Shown: positions 1-5,877, counted from the stretch's first letter. The stretch is 7,515 bases of DNA from Kiloniellaceae bacterium (GCA_028280915.1 JANQKX010000328.1:1-7515), one strand, 5' to 3'. Made by a program: numbers and translations. Notes: generated by a model from the sequence alone, not told the origin.

Positions 1-995
1 GCCGCCTCGTACTCCAGGCCGCCGGAGGCTTTCTGGTATTGGGGCCGGTCTTTCACCGTGAAGTGGGTCCGCTCAATCTGCGACACCCGCCCGCAGGCGA
101 TGGTGCAGGCAAAGCAGGCCGCGTTGGTGATCAGATTGGATTTGCCGTCGCTGTCCCGCTTGGCCGCCATGGCCTCGGCGGAGATGTCGTTGGCGCCTTC
201 GAACTGAACGTCCTTGTGGTTCCGGGTGGGCAGGGCACCGGTCTCGTTGATCACGTTCATCAGCACCTGGGTGCCGAAGGCGGGCAGGCCCTCGCCGGTG
301 ACCGCATTGCCGGCCAGCACTTCCTTGCCGGCGCTGGCGGCGGCCATGAAGGCCTTGGGGTCCTTGACGTTGACGCCCTTGGTGCCGCGGATGGCCACGG
401 CCTTCAGGTTTTTCGAGCCCATGACCGTGCCCACGCCCGAGCGGCCGGCGGCCCGGTCCATGTCGTTGACGATACAGGCGATTTTCACGCCCTTTTCGCC
501 GGACACGCCGATGGAGGCCACGCGCAGCAGGGGATCGCCGTGCTTTTTCTTGATGCCTTCCTCGGTATCCCAGACCGACTTGCCCCAGAAATCGCCGGCG
601 TCCACCAGCTGGGCATTGTCGTTTTCAAGCAGCAGGTAAACCGGCTTGGCGGCGCGGCCCTCGAAGATGATCATGTCCCAACCGGCGTTTTTCATTTCGT
701 TGCCGAAAAAGCCGCCGGAGTTGGAACAAGCGATGGCGCCGGTCAGCGCGCCCTTGGTCACCACCGAATAGCGGCCCGCCGTGGAGGCGCAGGTCCCGGT
801 CAAGGGGCCGGTGGTCATGATCATCTTGTTGTCGGGGGAAAGGGGGTCGACCTTGGGATCGATCTCCTCCATCAGGTACTTGGTCGCCAGGCCCCGTTGG
901 CCCAGGTATTTGTGCGCCCACTCCATGTTGAGGGGCTCGGCCTTGCAGGTTCCATTGGTCAGATTGACCCTAAGGATCTGTCCTGTCCATGACAT
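1..995 (-). CDS. aorB: Aldehyde:ferredoxin oxidoreductase catalytic subunit (tungsten/molybdopterin), 3' part outside window
   Basis: This is the N-terminal 331 codons of an AOR-family enzyme. Family members oxidise aldehydes to acids, or reduce acids, using a tungsten bis-pterin cofactor and one [4Fe-4S] cluster. The protein begins MSWTGQILRVNLTNG, typical of the family. Pterin-binding stretches are visible: GRYSVVTKG near residue 75, NSGGFFGNE near 92, and AGRSGVGTVMGSKNLKA near 183-199. The motif C294-x2-C297-x3-C301 supplies three of the four cluster cysteines; the fourth would lie beyond the left edge. The ATG at 993-995 follows a good ribosome site (AGGGAG). The family is usually around 600 residues, so about half is missing. 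It sits 22 bp downstream of the ferredoxin gene, clearly co-transcribed. The AOR family also includes the BamB subunit of class II benzoyl-CoA reductase, and with half the protein missing the substrate cannot be assigned. Confidence 0.93.
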   Translation of the reverse strand, partial: MSWTGQILRVNLTNGTCKAEPLNMEWAHKYLGQRGLATKYLMEEIDPKVDPLSPDNKMIMTTGPLTGTCASTAGRYSVVTKGALTGAIACSNSGGFFGNEMKNAGWDMIIFEGRAAKPVYLLLENDNAQLVDAGDFWGKSVWDTEEGIKKKHGDPLLRVASIGVSGEKGVKIACIVNDMDRAAGRSGVGTVMGSKNLKAVAIRGTKGVNVKDPKAFMAAASAGKEVLAGNAVTGEGLPAFGTQVLMNVINETGALPTRNHKDVQFEGANDISAEAMAAKRDSDGKSNLITNAACFACTIACGRVSQIERTHFTVKDRPQYQKASGGLEYEA

Positions 996-1017
996 GGTTT
1001 GTCTCCCTCGCTGTGGC

Positions 1018-1497
1018 TTAGCTGGTGGCTTGCGCGCCGCTGTCGGTGCGCGCCGCCCAATTGCGCATCTTGTCCAAGCCGGTCCAGTCGGCGTCCACAT
1101 AGGTGATGGCGTCAGTCGGGCAGGCCTTGGCGCATTCGGGATCGCCGCCGCAGAGATCGCATTTGATCACCTTGCCGGTCGATTGGTTGTAGTTGATGGT
1201 GCCGAAGGGACAGGCGATGGTACAGACCTTGCAGCCCACGCAGAGCGCGTCCGAGACCACCTTGGCGCCGGTCGCCATGTCGATGGAAATAGCATCGGTG
1301 GGGCAGGCCTTCATGCACCAGGCCTCGGCGCATTGGGTGCAGGTATAAGGCACCACGCGGCCTTCATCGTGGAACTTGAAAACTTTAATGCGGGACTTCG
1401 CCGGGTTGAAGGACCCTTCGTTGTCGTAGGAACAGGCCATCTCGCACTGCAAGCAGCCGGTACACTTTTCGGGATCAATGAGTAGTGATTTTTGCAT
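1018..1497 (-). CDS. aorA: Four-cluster ferredoxin-like electron-transfer subunit of AOR
   Basis: This 159-aa iron-sulfur protein is the expected electron carrier for the AOR catalytic subunit encoded directly downstream. Sixteen cysteines fall into four groups, enough for four [4Fe-4S] clusters: C12/15/18/22, C53/56/61/65, C86/89/92/96 and C113/116/122/126. Most groups end in CP, as in HycB/CooF/DmsB-type polyferredoxins. The layout matches the small AorA subunit of bacterial AorABC enzymes and also resembles BamC, so the partner's identity decides the name. No signal peptide or membrane segment is seen, so it is cytoplasmic. The ATG at 1495-1497 has a GGGAG ribosome site 6 bp upstream. The FAD subunit (AorC) of the three-subunit enzymes is not visible; it would lie beyond the left edge if present. 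Confidence 0.9.
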   Translation of the reverse strand: MQKSLLIDPEKCTGCLQCEMACSYDNEGSFNPAKSRIKVFKFHDEGRVVPYTCTQCAEAWCMKACPTDAISIDMATGAKVVSDALCVGCKVCTIACPFGTINYNQSTGKVIKCDLCGGDPECAKACPTDAITYVDADWTGLDKMRNWAARTDSGAQATS

Positions 1498-1592
1498 TTT
1501 AGCTCCCTAATGGTTTACCCGACCGGCATGGCGCCAATCGGCCTCCTCCCGGCAAGCGGGACGGCAGGTCCACGAAGAATAAGTCCGTGCAA

Positions 1593-1611
1593 GCTATTGA
1601 AAAACAATAGC
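1593..1611. promoter_or_regulatory. Perfect 7-bp inverted repeat in the AOR leader (operator or RNA hairpin)
   Basis: GCTATTG-N5-CAATAGC is perfectly symmetrical, with an A-run (plus) or T-run (minus) as the 5-nt spacer. It lies about 95 bp upstream of the ferredoxin start codon and inside the proposed transcript, next to a second 7-bp stem (1613-1619/1647-1653). It is not a terminator, since no U-run follows on either strand. It could be a hairpin of a regulatory leader or a protein-binding site. Confidence 0.4.
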
Positions 1612-1689
1612 CGCCGGGCGAATCACCCTGGGATTGGTAACGGTAAGCCCGGCCCTGCTGACCCTATTCGGGATCTTGTTTATAGCTGG

Positions 1690-1718
1690 ATAGTAGAACG
1701 TTTAATTCCGGGATTCAA
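1690..1718 (-). promoter_or_regulatory. Candidate sigma-70 promoter for the ferredoxin-AOR operon
   Basis: On the minus strand TTGAAT (plus 1713-1718) is followed after exactly 17 bp by TACTAT (plus 1690-1695). Each hexamer matches the consensus at 4 of 6 positions. Transcription would start near 1682, giving a leader of roughly 185 nt before the ferredoxin ATG. This would separate the ferredoxin-AOR pair from the 110-aa gene upstream. The call rests on pattern matching only. Confidence 0.4.
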
Positions 1719-1803
1719 CGCGCAAAGCTTTGTTTTTTCACCCTGTTAGGTGGCCCCTCCCACGGGAGACATGGCGACGCGCCGAACCGGCTAGCCGGCC
1801 GCC

Positions 1804-2136
1804 TCAGCCGCCGCCGCGTTGGTAGGCCCGGTCGAAAAGCCGCAGGAAATCCGCCTGTTCCGCGGCGTCGAGCCCCGCAAAGGCCATGGTCACATGGCTG
1901 CGCGGCAGGACCATCAGGGCGGTGATGCGCCGCTCCGGCAGGGCCGTGATGGTGATCGTGGCACCGCGGGCGGCGGTGCCCACGCGGATACGCGCCTCTT
2001 TTTGGCTCTGGGAGGCGATCTGAAAGTCCCAGCCCGGCACGGCCCGGGGGAACAAGCGGACAAAATCAACCGGCGTGATGCCCATTTCCTTGGTCACGTC
2101 GCGGGCGCTGGAATCGGCGGGGGAGATATCGGTCAT
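1804..2136 (-). CDS. Hypothetical protein (110 aa) with Gly-Gly-Gly C-terminus
   Basis: I do not recognise the family. The protein is small and soluble, with no signal peptide, membrane segment or cysteine. Residues about 18-35 (MGITPVDFVRLFPRAVPGW) and 85-110 (MAFAGLDAAEQADFLRLFDR, then AYQRGGG) look like the conserved ends, joined by probable beta strands (IRVGTAARGATITITAL). It ends in three glycines, and the MoaD-like neighbour upstream also ends in two. It lies between that gene and the ferredoxin gene on the same strand. A role in AOR maturation or cofactor supply is therefore a guess from context. The ATG at 2134-2136 has no good ribosome site (the upstream bases are pyrimidine-rich), but an in-frame stop 21 bp upstream rules out a longer form. 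GC-rich codon use matches the neighbours and supports a real gene. Confidence 0.65.
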   Translation of the reverse strand: MTDISPADSSARDVTKEMGITPVDFVRLFPRAVPGWDFQIASQSQKEARIRVGTAARGATITITALPERRITALMVLPRSHVTMAFAGLDAAEQADFLRLFDRAYQRGGG

Positions 2137-2324
2137 GAGGGAACTAAAAAGAACTCACAAGCTGGCTTTCAAGGAAAATCAGGCGCCGCGGCAGCTAGAT
2201 CACGGCTTGGTGAAGCTGCCGTGGCTAAGACGCCCCGACGTCGAATTCTTACGTGGGACTGCGCATCACTGATCCGTCAGTCCGAATTGCAGGTGTATGG
2301 CTTGGTGATGCCCGTGCCTTGTTT

Positions 2325-2354
2325 TCATGATATTCAGCTTTTTGGCAATCATGA
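2325..2354. promoter_or_regulatory. Inverted repeat TCATGAT-N16-ATCATGA
   Basis: Two 7-bp half-sites in perfect inverted orientation are separated by 16 bp, giving 23 bp centre to centre. It lies about 190 bp upstream of the 110-aa gene. It could be a two-site operator, but TCATGA is itself palindromic, so two copies alone would also produce the symmetry. Confidence 0.25.
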
Positions 2355-2372
2355 CAACAAGCACCTGATGCG

Positions 2373-2390
2373 CGCGGGTTTGTGCCCGCG
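2373..2390 (-). terminator. GC-rich hairpin after the MoaD-like gene (weak terminator candidate)
   Basis: A 6-bp perfect stem CGCGGG/CCCGCG with a 6-nt loop lies about 30 bp downstream of the stop codon of the MoaD-like gene. There is no following U-run on the minus strand, so intrinsic termination is doubtful. It may simply protect the 3' end of the mRNA or support Rho-dependent termination. Confidence 0.25.
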
Positions 2391-2420
2391 GGAGGGCGTC
2401 TTTCTGGGGCAACCCGGCGT

Positions 2421-2675
2421 TCAGCCGCCTGCCACCGGCGGCCAGATGGCCACCGTATCCCCGTCGCTCAAGGCCGTGCCGGCGCGCTGGCTGGGCGGCA
2501 CGAAGATACCGTTGTGCAGGACCAGATGGCATTTTTCCGGCGGCACCCGGAACCTGTTGATGGCCGCCCCGATGGTCCCCGCCTCGGCCAAGGCCACCTG
2601 AGTGGCGTTGTTCTCCGCCCCCGCGGGCAAGAATTCCCCCAAGGAAGCAAAGAGTTTCAAGGTAATTTCGGCCAT
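2421..2675 (-). CDS. MoaD/ThiS-family ubiquitin-like sulfur carrier, probably for the AOR pterin cofactor
   Basis: This 84-aa beta-grasp protein belongs to the MoaD/ThiS family. It opens with ITLKLFASLGEFLPAG and closes with LSDGDTVAIWPPVAGG; the Gly-Gly is exactly at the C-terminus. In MoaD the terminal glycine is adenylated and then turned into a thiocarboxylate that donates the two dithiolene sulfurs of molybdopterin. Genes of this family are often found beside AOR genes, where they are thought to serve the tungsten bis-pterin cofactor, and this placement upstream of aorAB fits. The length is normal for MoaD (about 80-90 aa). The ATG at 2673-2675 has only a weak purine-rich site (AGAGA); an in-frame upstream stop excludes extension. 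ThiS or another sulfur carrier remains possible. No MoaE or MoeB/ThiF partner lies in the window. Confidence 0.85.
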   Translation of the reverse strand: MAEITLKLFASLGEFLPAGAENNATQVALAEAGTIGAAINRFRVPPEKCHLVLHNGIFVPPSQRAGTALSDGDTVAIWPPVAGG

Positions 2676-2978
2676 TGTTAAATCTCTACATCAGTTTGGA
2701 TTTTCCAAGCGGATTCGGGAAAAGCTAACACAGCAAAGCTCTGTTCGTGAAGGTGACAACTGCCATACCGCTCCAACCCAGCCGAGCCGCTAAAGATAAA
2801 GTAGGGGCGGGCACGGGTAAAATCATGACCCCAGTTCAAGATCATCACCCAAATTTAAGGCGGCCCATGGGACCCGGATCGGCAAAGTCCGGCAGGGTGT
2901 TCGGGGCTGACCCGCATATCTTCAAGCCGGGCTGCGGCATCTACCAAGCCCCCTTTTTAGGCCTGACGGATGTCGACC
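2676..2978. other. 303-bp spacer without a gene between the DadA-like and MoaD-like genes
   Basis: No coding region is supported. It should contain the promoter of the MoaD-like gene, but I could not find a convincing -35/-10 pair. Symmetrical elements are TTGGA-TTT-TCCAA (2696-2708) just upstream of the MoaD-like start, and a 7-bp inverted repeat with one mismatch, AACACAG-CAAAG-CTCTGTT (2727-2745). On the minus strand no U-run hairpin follows the stop of the DadA-like gene. Confidence 0.45.
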
Positions 2979-4223
2979 CTATTCAAACCTGTCTACTCTG
3001 AAGGGGGTGACGTCCATGTCGGTCTGTCTCCCCGAAATTAGATCCGCGATGGTTTTGCCGATTCTGGGTCCGATCGTCAGGCCGATGTGTTGGCTGCCGA
3101 AGGCCAGATAAATCGACGGCGCTTTGGGAGACGGCCCGAGCACAGGCAGGCTATCGATCGTGCTCGGCCGCTGCCCGGTCCATTTGGTCTCATCCTCCCA
3201 GGTCAGATCAGGATAGACGCGGTGTATCTGCCGCCTGATCGCGTCGTACACACGCTCGTTCGGTGCGCCATCAATGCCGCTGAAATCCACGGCACCGCCA
3301 AAGCACAAGCCCTCCGCCATCGGACAAACCCCCAAGCCGGTGTCGGGAATATTCAAGACGGCCGGCGGCGCGTGACTGGCTCCTTTCAGCATCAGGTGAT
3401 AGCCGCGCTCCGACTCCAAGGTTGCCTTGTGGCCTAACCGGGCGGCGAGACGGCCGGACCAAACCCCGGCAGCCAAGACCGCGCGGTCCGCCTCGAGCCG
3501 TTGACCGTTGGCCAATGCCACCGTCGCTTTGCCCTGTTTCGACTGCTTGATGTGGACAACCTCATGGCACAGAATGTTCCCGCCCGATTGGCGAAAATGA
3601 TCCGCCAATGCGGCGACATATTGGGACGGCGAGCGCACAAAGACATAATCCGGCATGGCGGTGGCGAACCTATAGGCCGGTGACACAGCGGGATCATAGG
3701 CGGCGATGGCGGTGCGATCCCAATCGTCCCAAACCGCGCCGTGTTTTTTCCTCAGTTCGTTGGCAAAAGGATTCCTGGCAAAGTCTTCCCGCGACCGAAA
3801 CAGGGTGACATAGGGGCCGCGTTGCAGGAAACCTTCCGCGGGAGTCCCCGCCGCCAGGGCAAAATGCTGTTCATCGGAATCCCGAACCAGTGACGCCAAG
3901 CCTTTGGCAATCTGCATCACCTTGTCGCGGCGGCCGTTCCATAAAAACCGGGCCAGCCAGGGGGTCAGCCGGGGTAAATGGCGCCACCTTAGAAAAAGCA
4001 GGGTATCGGGATCGAGCAGCATGCCCGGTGCCTGCCAGAAAAGGCCCGGCGTGGACAGCGGCACCACGCTGCTGCGCCCGACGATCCCGCAGTTACCATA
4101 GGATGCCTGTGTCACGTCGCCAGGGCCAACCCGATCGACGATCGTCACTTCATGTCCATCCCGCCGCAGCCATTCGGCCACGGAAACGCCCGTGATCCCG
4201 CCACCTACCACAATCACCTTCAT
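2979..4223 (-). CDS. FAD-dependent oxidoreductase of the D-amino acid dehydrogenase (DadA) family
   Basis: This 414-aa flavoprotein belongs to the DAO superfamily, close in length and layout to the DadA small subunit, which oxidises D-amino acids to 2-oxo acids and feeds electrons to the respiratory chain. An N-terminal Rossmann motif binds FAD: VIVVGGGITGVSVAEWL with G7-x-G9-x-x-G12, and an acidic residue D30 ends the second strand. The C-terminal FAD/substrate region reads GQRPSTIDSLPVLGP and then YLAFGSQHIGLTIGPRIGK (about 350-390). No signal peptide is seen. The ATG at 4221-4223 has a modest GGAG upstream. The gene is divergent from a LysR regulator with a shared operator region, so the substrate is probably also the regulator's inducer. 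The exact substrate (D-amino acid, sarcosine-like or another secondary amine) cannot be read from sequence. Confidence 0.88.
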   Translation of the reverse strand: MKVIVVGGGITGVSVAEWLRRDGHEVTIVDRVGPGDVTQASYGNCGIVGRSSVVPLSTPGLFWQAPGMLLDPDTLLFLRWRHLPRLTPWLARFLWNGRRDKVMQIAKGLASLVRDSDEQHFALAAGTPAEGFLQRGPYVTLFRSREDFARNPFANELRKKHGAVWDDWDRTAIAAYDPAVSPAYRFATAMPDYVFVRSPSQYVAALADHFRQSGGNILCHEVVHIKQSKQGKATVALANGQRLEADRAVLAAGVWSGRLAARLGHKATLESERGYHLMLKGASHAPPAVLNIPDTGLGVCPMAEGLCFGGAVDFSGIDGAPNERVYDAIRRQIHRVYPDLTWEDETKWTGQRPSTIDSLPVLGPSPKAPSIYLAFGSQHIGLTIGPRIGKTIADLISGRQTDMDVTPFRVDRFE

Positions 4224-4267
4224 CGACTTGCCCGCTCCGAGAAACAGTTTTGGCCTTCAATTCCGTG

Positions 4268-4296
4268 ATTGTTGCGGCTGCATTGACATGTCACAA
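4268..4296 (-). promoter_or_regulatory. Candidate promoter of the DadA-like gene
   Basis: On the minus strand TTGTGA (plus 4291-4296) and AACAAT (plus 4268-4273) are separated by exactly 17 bp, each 4 of 6 to consensus. The -35 hexamer overlaps the palindrome TGACATGTCA at 4284-4293, so a protein bound there would touch the polymerase site. The call rests on pattern matching only. Confidence 0.35.
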
Positions 4297-4311
4297 ACGA
4301 ATAGTCAGTAT
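4283..4311 (+). promoter_or_regulatory. Candidate promoter of the LysR regulator gene
   Basis: A perfect -35 TTGACA (4283-4288) is followed after 17 bp by a weak -10 CAGTAT (4306-4311). The predicted start near 4318 lies inside the large inverted repeat 4313-4339, which fits self-repression by the regulator. The weak -10 keeps confidence moderate. Confidence 0.4.
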
Positions 4312-4339
4312 GCCTGACATGAATTTCATTTATGTCAGG
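4284..4339. promoter_or_regulatory. Operator array of TGACAT half-sites between the dadA-like and lysR genes
   Basis: Three overlapping symmetrical elements share the same core. TGACATGTCA is a perfect 10-bp palindrome (4284-4293). GTCAG-N5-CTGAC spans 4304-4318. CCTGACAT-N11-ATGTCAGG (4313-4320 and 4332-4339) is an 8-bp inverted repeat, with further AAT/ATT symmetry inside the spacer. LysR regulators commonly bind a strong dyad plus a weaker nearby site in a divergent intergenic region, which fits. The right arm of the large dyad also contains the AGGG ribosome site of lysR. Confidence 0.7.
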
Positions 4340-4347
4340 GTGCGAAA

Positions 4348-5205
4348 GTGAAACTGGAAAGTGATTTGATGCGGTGCTTTGTCACCGTCGCTGACCTGGG
4401 GAACTTCACCCACGCCGCAAGCGCCTTGGGTCGCACTCAATCCGCCATCAGTGTGCAGATAAAACGTCTTGAGGAAATTGCCGGGAAACCCCTGTTCGAT
4501 CGGGGGCCACGGGGTGTGACGCTGACCCGTTTTGGCAATGAGCTGCTCGTGAACGCACGACGGATCGTCAATCTGCTCGACGAGACAGCGGCATCCCTCG
4601 ACGCCCCCTCACTGGAAGGTCAGGTACGGATCGGTCTGCCGGAAGAATACGGGTCAGAGACGGCGTCTCACGCTTTGGCTTTATTCGCCAAGGTGCACAA
4701 GAACGTGGAGGTCTCTGTCAGATCGGCCTGCTCGGACGTACAAAAGCAGGCCCTGCTAAAGGGTGACCTGGACTTGGCGGTGATTTTTGATTGGGAACGC
4801 GCGTTACAGAGCGAGATTTTGATGTCCGATCCCACGGTCTGGGCAACATCGGACATTCATCGGCTGCACGAACAATCTCCCCTGCCGATTGCCGTCTTCG
4901 ATCATGGCTCTTGGTCCAAGGACTATGCCATCCGATCTTTGCAACTGCGAAAGCATCCGTTCCGCGTCGTCTATCGTGGTGATACGGGGGCCGCCCTTAA
5001 GCTTGCCGTATCCGCGGGGCTTGCGATTGCGCCGCTGTCACGCAGCAAAATCCCCCCGGATTGCCGGGAACTGACGGTAGCCGAGGGTTTTGATCAAATC
5101 GACATGACAAACATAGTGTTATGCCGACACAAAGACGCGACCAGTGAGGCGGTATCCGCCATGGAAAAAGCCATACGCGCCGCTTTCCGGGCGAACGCAG
5201 TTTGA
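4348..5205 (+). CDS. LysR-type transcriptional regulator, divergent from the DadA-like gene
   Basis: This 285-aa LysR-family regulator has an N-terminal winged helix-turn-helix at about residues 8-67. The segment NFTHAASALGRTQSAISVQI is the classic recognition region, followed by KRLEEIAGKPLFDRGPRGVTLTRFGNELL. A periplasmic-binding-protein-like effector domain covers about 90-285. The start is GTG at 4348-4350, with AGGG at 4337-4340 as ribosome site; an ATG at codon 8 is less likely because it would cut into the first helix. The length is slightly short but normal (family about 290-310). It probably senses a substrate or product of the divergent oxidoreductase and binds the TGACAT array between the two genes, activating that gene and repressing itself. 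That mode is inferred from site position. Confidence 0.92.
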   Translation: MKLESDLMRCFVTVADLGNFTHAASALGRTQSAISVQIKRLEEIAGKPLFDRGPRGVTLTRFGNELLVNARRIVNLLDETAASLDAPSLEGQVRIGLPEEYGSETASHALALFAKVHKNVEVSVRSACSDVQKQALLKGDLDLAVIFDWERALQSEILMSDPTVWATSDIHRLHEQSPLPIAVFDHGSWSKDYAIRSLQLRKHPFRVVYRGDTGAALKLAVSAGLAIAPLSRSKIPPDCRELTVAEGFDQIDMTNIVLCRHKDATSEAVSAMEKAIRAAFRANAV

Positions 5206-5294
5206 CCATGGCGACGGTGATACTGCTTGTGACGGGGGGCCGTTCCGGCCGCTGCGTACCTATCCGGCGGCATCGATAATGCTGCCATGAACCA

Positions 5295-5725
5295 ATGAGC
5301 ATTGACGATTTTTTTGAAGATCTGAAAGAATGGGCACGGGGTGAAGATGATGTCCTGGCAATGGCTCTATGCGGATCATATGCACGCGCCACGGCAGGTC
5401 CTGAGCCGGATATTGATCTCGTTTTGATCTGCCGGGCACCTGAGTCTCGTCTCACGAACCTAGAATGGACCGCGCGGTTCGGGGAAGTGGTGTCTCGGTT
5501 CAGCGGGAAGACTACGGGCTCGTTCAATCCTTGCGAATCAACTATCGCAAGGGGTGGGAGGTCGAGTTTGGTATCGCAGGAAAAGAATGGTGCACGCCAC
5601 CTATCGATTCCGGAACGGCTCCGGTGATCGCTGATGGGGTTCTTCCACTACACGATCCATTGAGCAGGCTCGAAGAAGCGGTCGCTTGGGTTAACCGTTA
5701 TTGCGCTGATTTACGCCAACAGTGA
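5295..5725 (+). pseudogene. Small nucleotidyltransferase-domain protein, broken by a one-base frameshift
   Basis: Two overlapping frames together encode one protein of about 143 aa. The first (from ATG 5295) begins SIDDFFEDLKEWARGEDDVL and has the nucleotidyltransferase signature GSYARATAGPEPDID, that is GS-x10-D-x-D, followed by LVLIC. It continues to TARFGEVVS. The second frame then supplies SVQREDYGLVQSLRINYRKG, WEVEFGIAGKEW (the EVE likely gives the third metal ligand), and a C-terminal part ending at TGA 5723-5725. The switch lies near 5490-5496 and needs one extra base to restore the frame. No slippery heptamer is present, so programmed shifting is unlikely. A decayed gene or a sequencing error are the main options. 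No clear ribosome site precedes the start. The family is the Pol-beta-like minimal nucleotidyltransferase fold; the substrate is unknown and no HEPN toxin partner lies nearby. Confidence 0.82.
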
Positions 5726-5762
5726 CCGGTAAATCAGCTTGCCGCTGCGGCGCGGCTTCCTC

Positions 5763-5810
5763 CTCTTGGAAATGCTGGCTCTTGGAAACGCGGGCTCTTG
5801 GAAAGGCTGA
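5763..5810 (+). repeat. Three tandem 16-bp repeats upstream of the ArsR gene
   Basis: CTCTTGGAAATGCTGG (5763-5778), CTCTTGGAAACGCGGG (5779-5794) and CTCTTGGAAAGGCTGA (5795-5810) follow each other without gaps. The first ten bases are identical in all three copies and the last six vary. They end 67 bp upstream of the ArsR start codon. Possible roles are an iteron-like operator for the ArsR protein or another regulator, or a chance minisatellite. The intact core and varied tail favour selection on the core. Confidence 0.8.
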
Positions 5811-5855
5811 CTTAGATAAAACAGAAAGTTCTAAACGACTCTTGCATTTTCATAC

Positions 5856-5871
5856 TTTCCTTGTTAGGAAA
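5856..5871. promoter_or_regulatory. Small inverted repeat over the ArsR ribosome site
   Basis: TTTCC-N6-GGAAA is symmetrical, and its right arm includes the AGGA ribosome site (5866-5869). It could be a hairpin that hides the site or half of an autoregulatory operator. Five-bp arms are short and may occur by chance. Confidence 0.25.
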
Positions 5872-5877
5872 ATATCT

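Larger units (their letters stand above)
1498..1803 (-). other. 306-bp intergenic region: promoter and structured leader of the AOR operon
   Basis: No convincing gene lies here. Read on the minus strand it holds a candidate promoter near 1690-1718 and a leader of about 180 nt with three successive stems: 1613-1619 with 1647-1653 (7 bp), 1593-1599 with 1605-1611 (7 bp) and 1547-1551 with 1557-1561 (5 bp). It ends with the ribosome site of the ferredoxin gene at 1504-1508. At the far end are a 12-bp palindrome CCGGCTAGCCGG (1787-1798) and CTCCC-AC-GGGAG (1757-1768), just downstream of the 110-aa gene. Neither has a U-run, so a terminator is not proven. Confidence 0.6.
2137..2420. other. Gene-free spacer between the MoaD-like and 110-aa genes
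   Basis: No supported coding region lies in these 284 bp; open frames crossing it are out of frame with the flanking genes. It is more AT-rich than its surroundings. Two symmetrical elements are visible: TCATGAT-N16-ATCATGA (2325-2331 and 2348-2354) and a GC hairpin CGCGGG-N6-CCCGCG (2373-2378 and 2385-2390), which lies just past the stop of the MoaD-like gene. The hairpin lacks a U-run. The spacer is long enough that the two genes may be separate transcripts. Confidence 0.5.

Noticed and set aside
39..992. Long plus-strand open frame of 317 aa
   Set aside because: It is the antisense shadow of the AOR gene; its composition is Gly/Ala/His-rich with no family signature, while the minus strand reads a clear AOR.
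1819..2601. Plus-strand open frame of 260 aa across two minus-strand genes
   Set aside because: It runs antisense to the 110-aa and MoaD-like genes and shows no recognisable domain.
2929..2957. Plus-strand terminator GGGCT-N13-AGCCC followed by CCTTTTT
   Set aside because: No plus-strand gene ends upstream of it, and the stem is only 5 bp with a long loop.
5238..5250. GGCCG-TTC-CGGCC hairpin after lysR as terminator
   Set aside because: The stem is short and has no U-run.
5484..5500. Programmed -1 frameshift in the nucleotidyltransferase
   Set aside because: No slippery heptamer or downstream stem is evident; a simple base loss explains it better.
4997..5527. Minus-strand open frame of 176 aa
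   Set aside because: It lies opposite the lysR 3' end and the nucleotidyltransferase and has no coherent protein features.
5295..5725. MntA-type antitoxin of a HEPN/MNT pair
   Set aside because: The GS-x10-DxD motif fits, but no HEPN gene is adjacent and the rest of the protein resembles stand-alone nucleotidyltransferases.
5763..5810. CRISPR-like array
   Set aside because: Copies are directly tandem with no unique spacers and only three units; no cas genes are present.
5722..5877. N-terminal extension of ArsR from GTG 5722
   Set aside because: The added 52 residues are unlike the family and cover the 16-bp repeats; ATG 5878 has a proper ribosome site.
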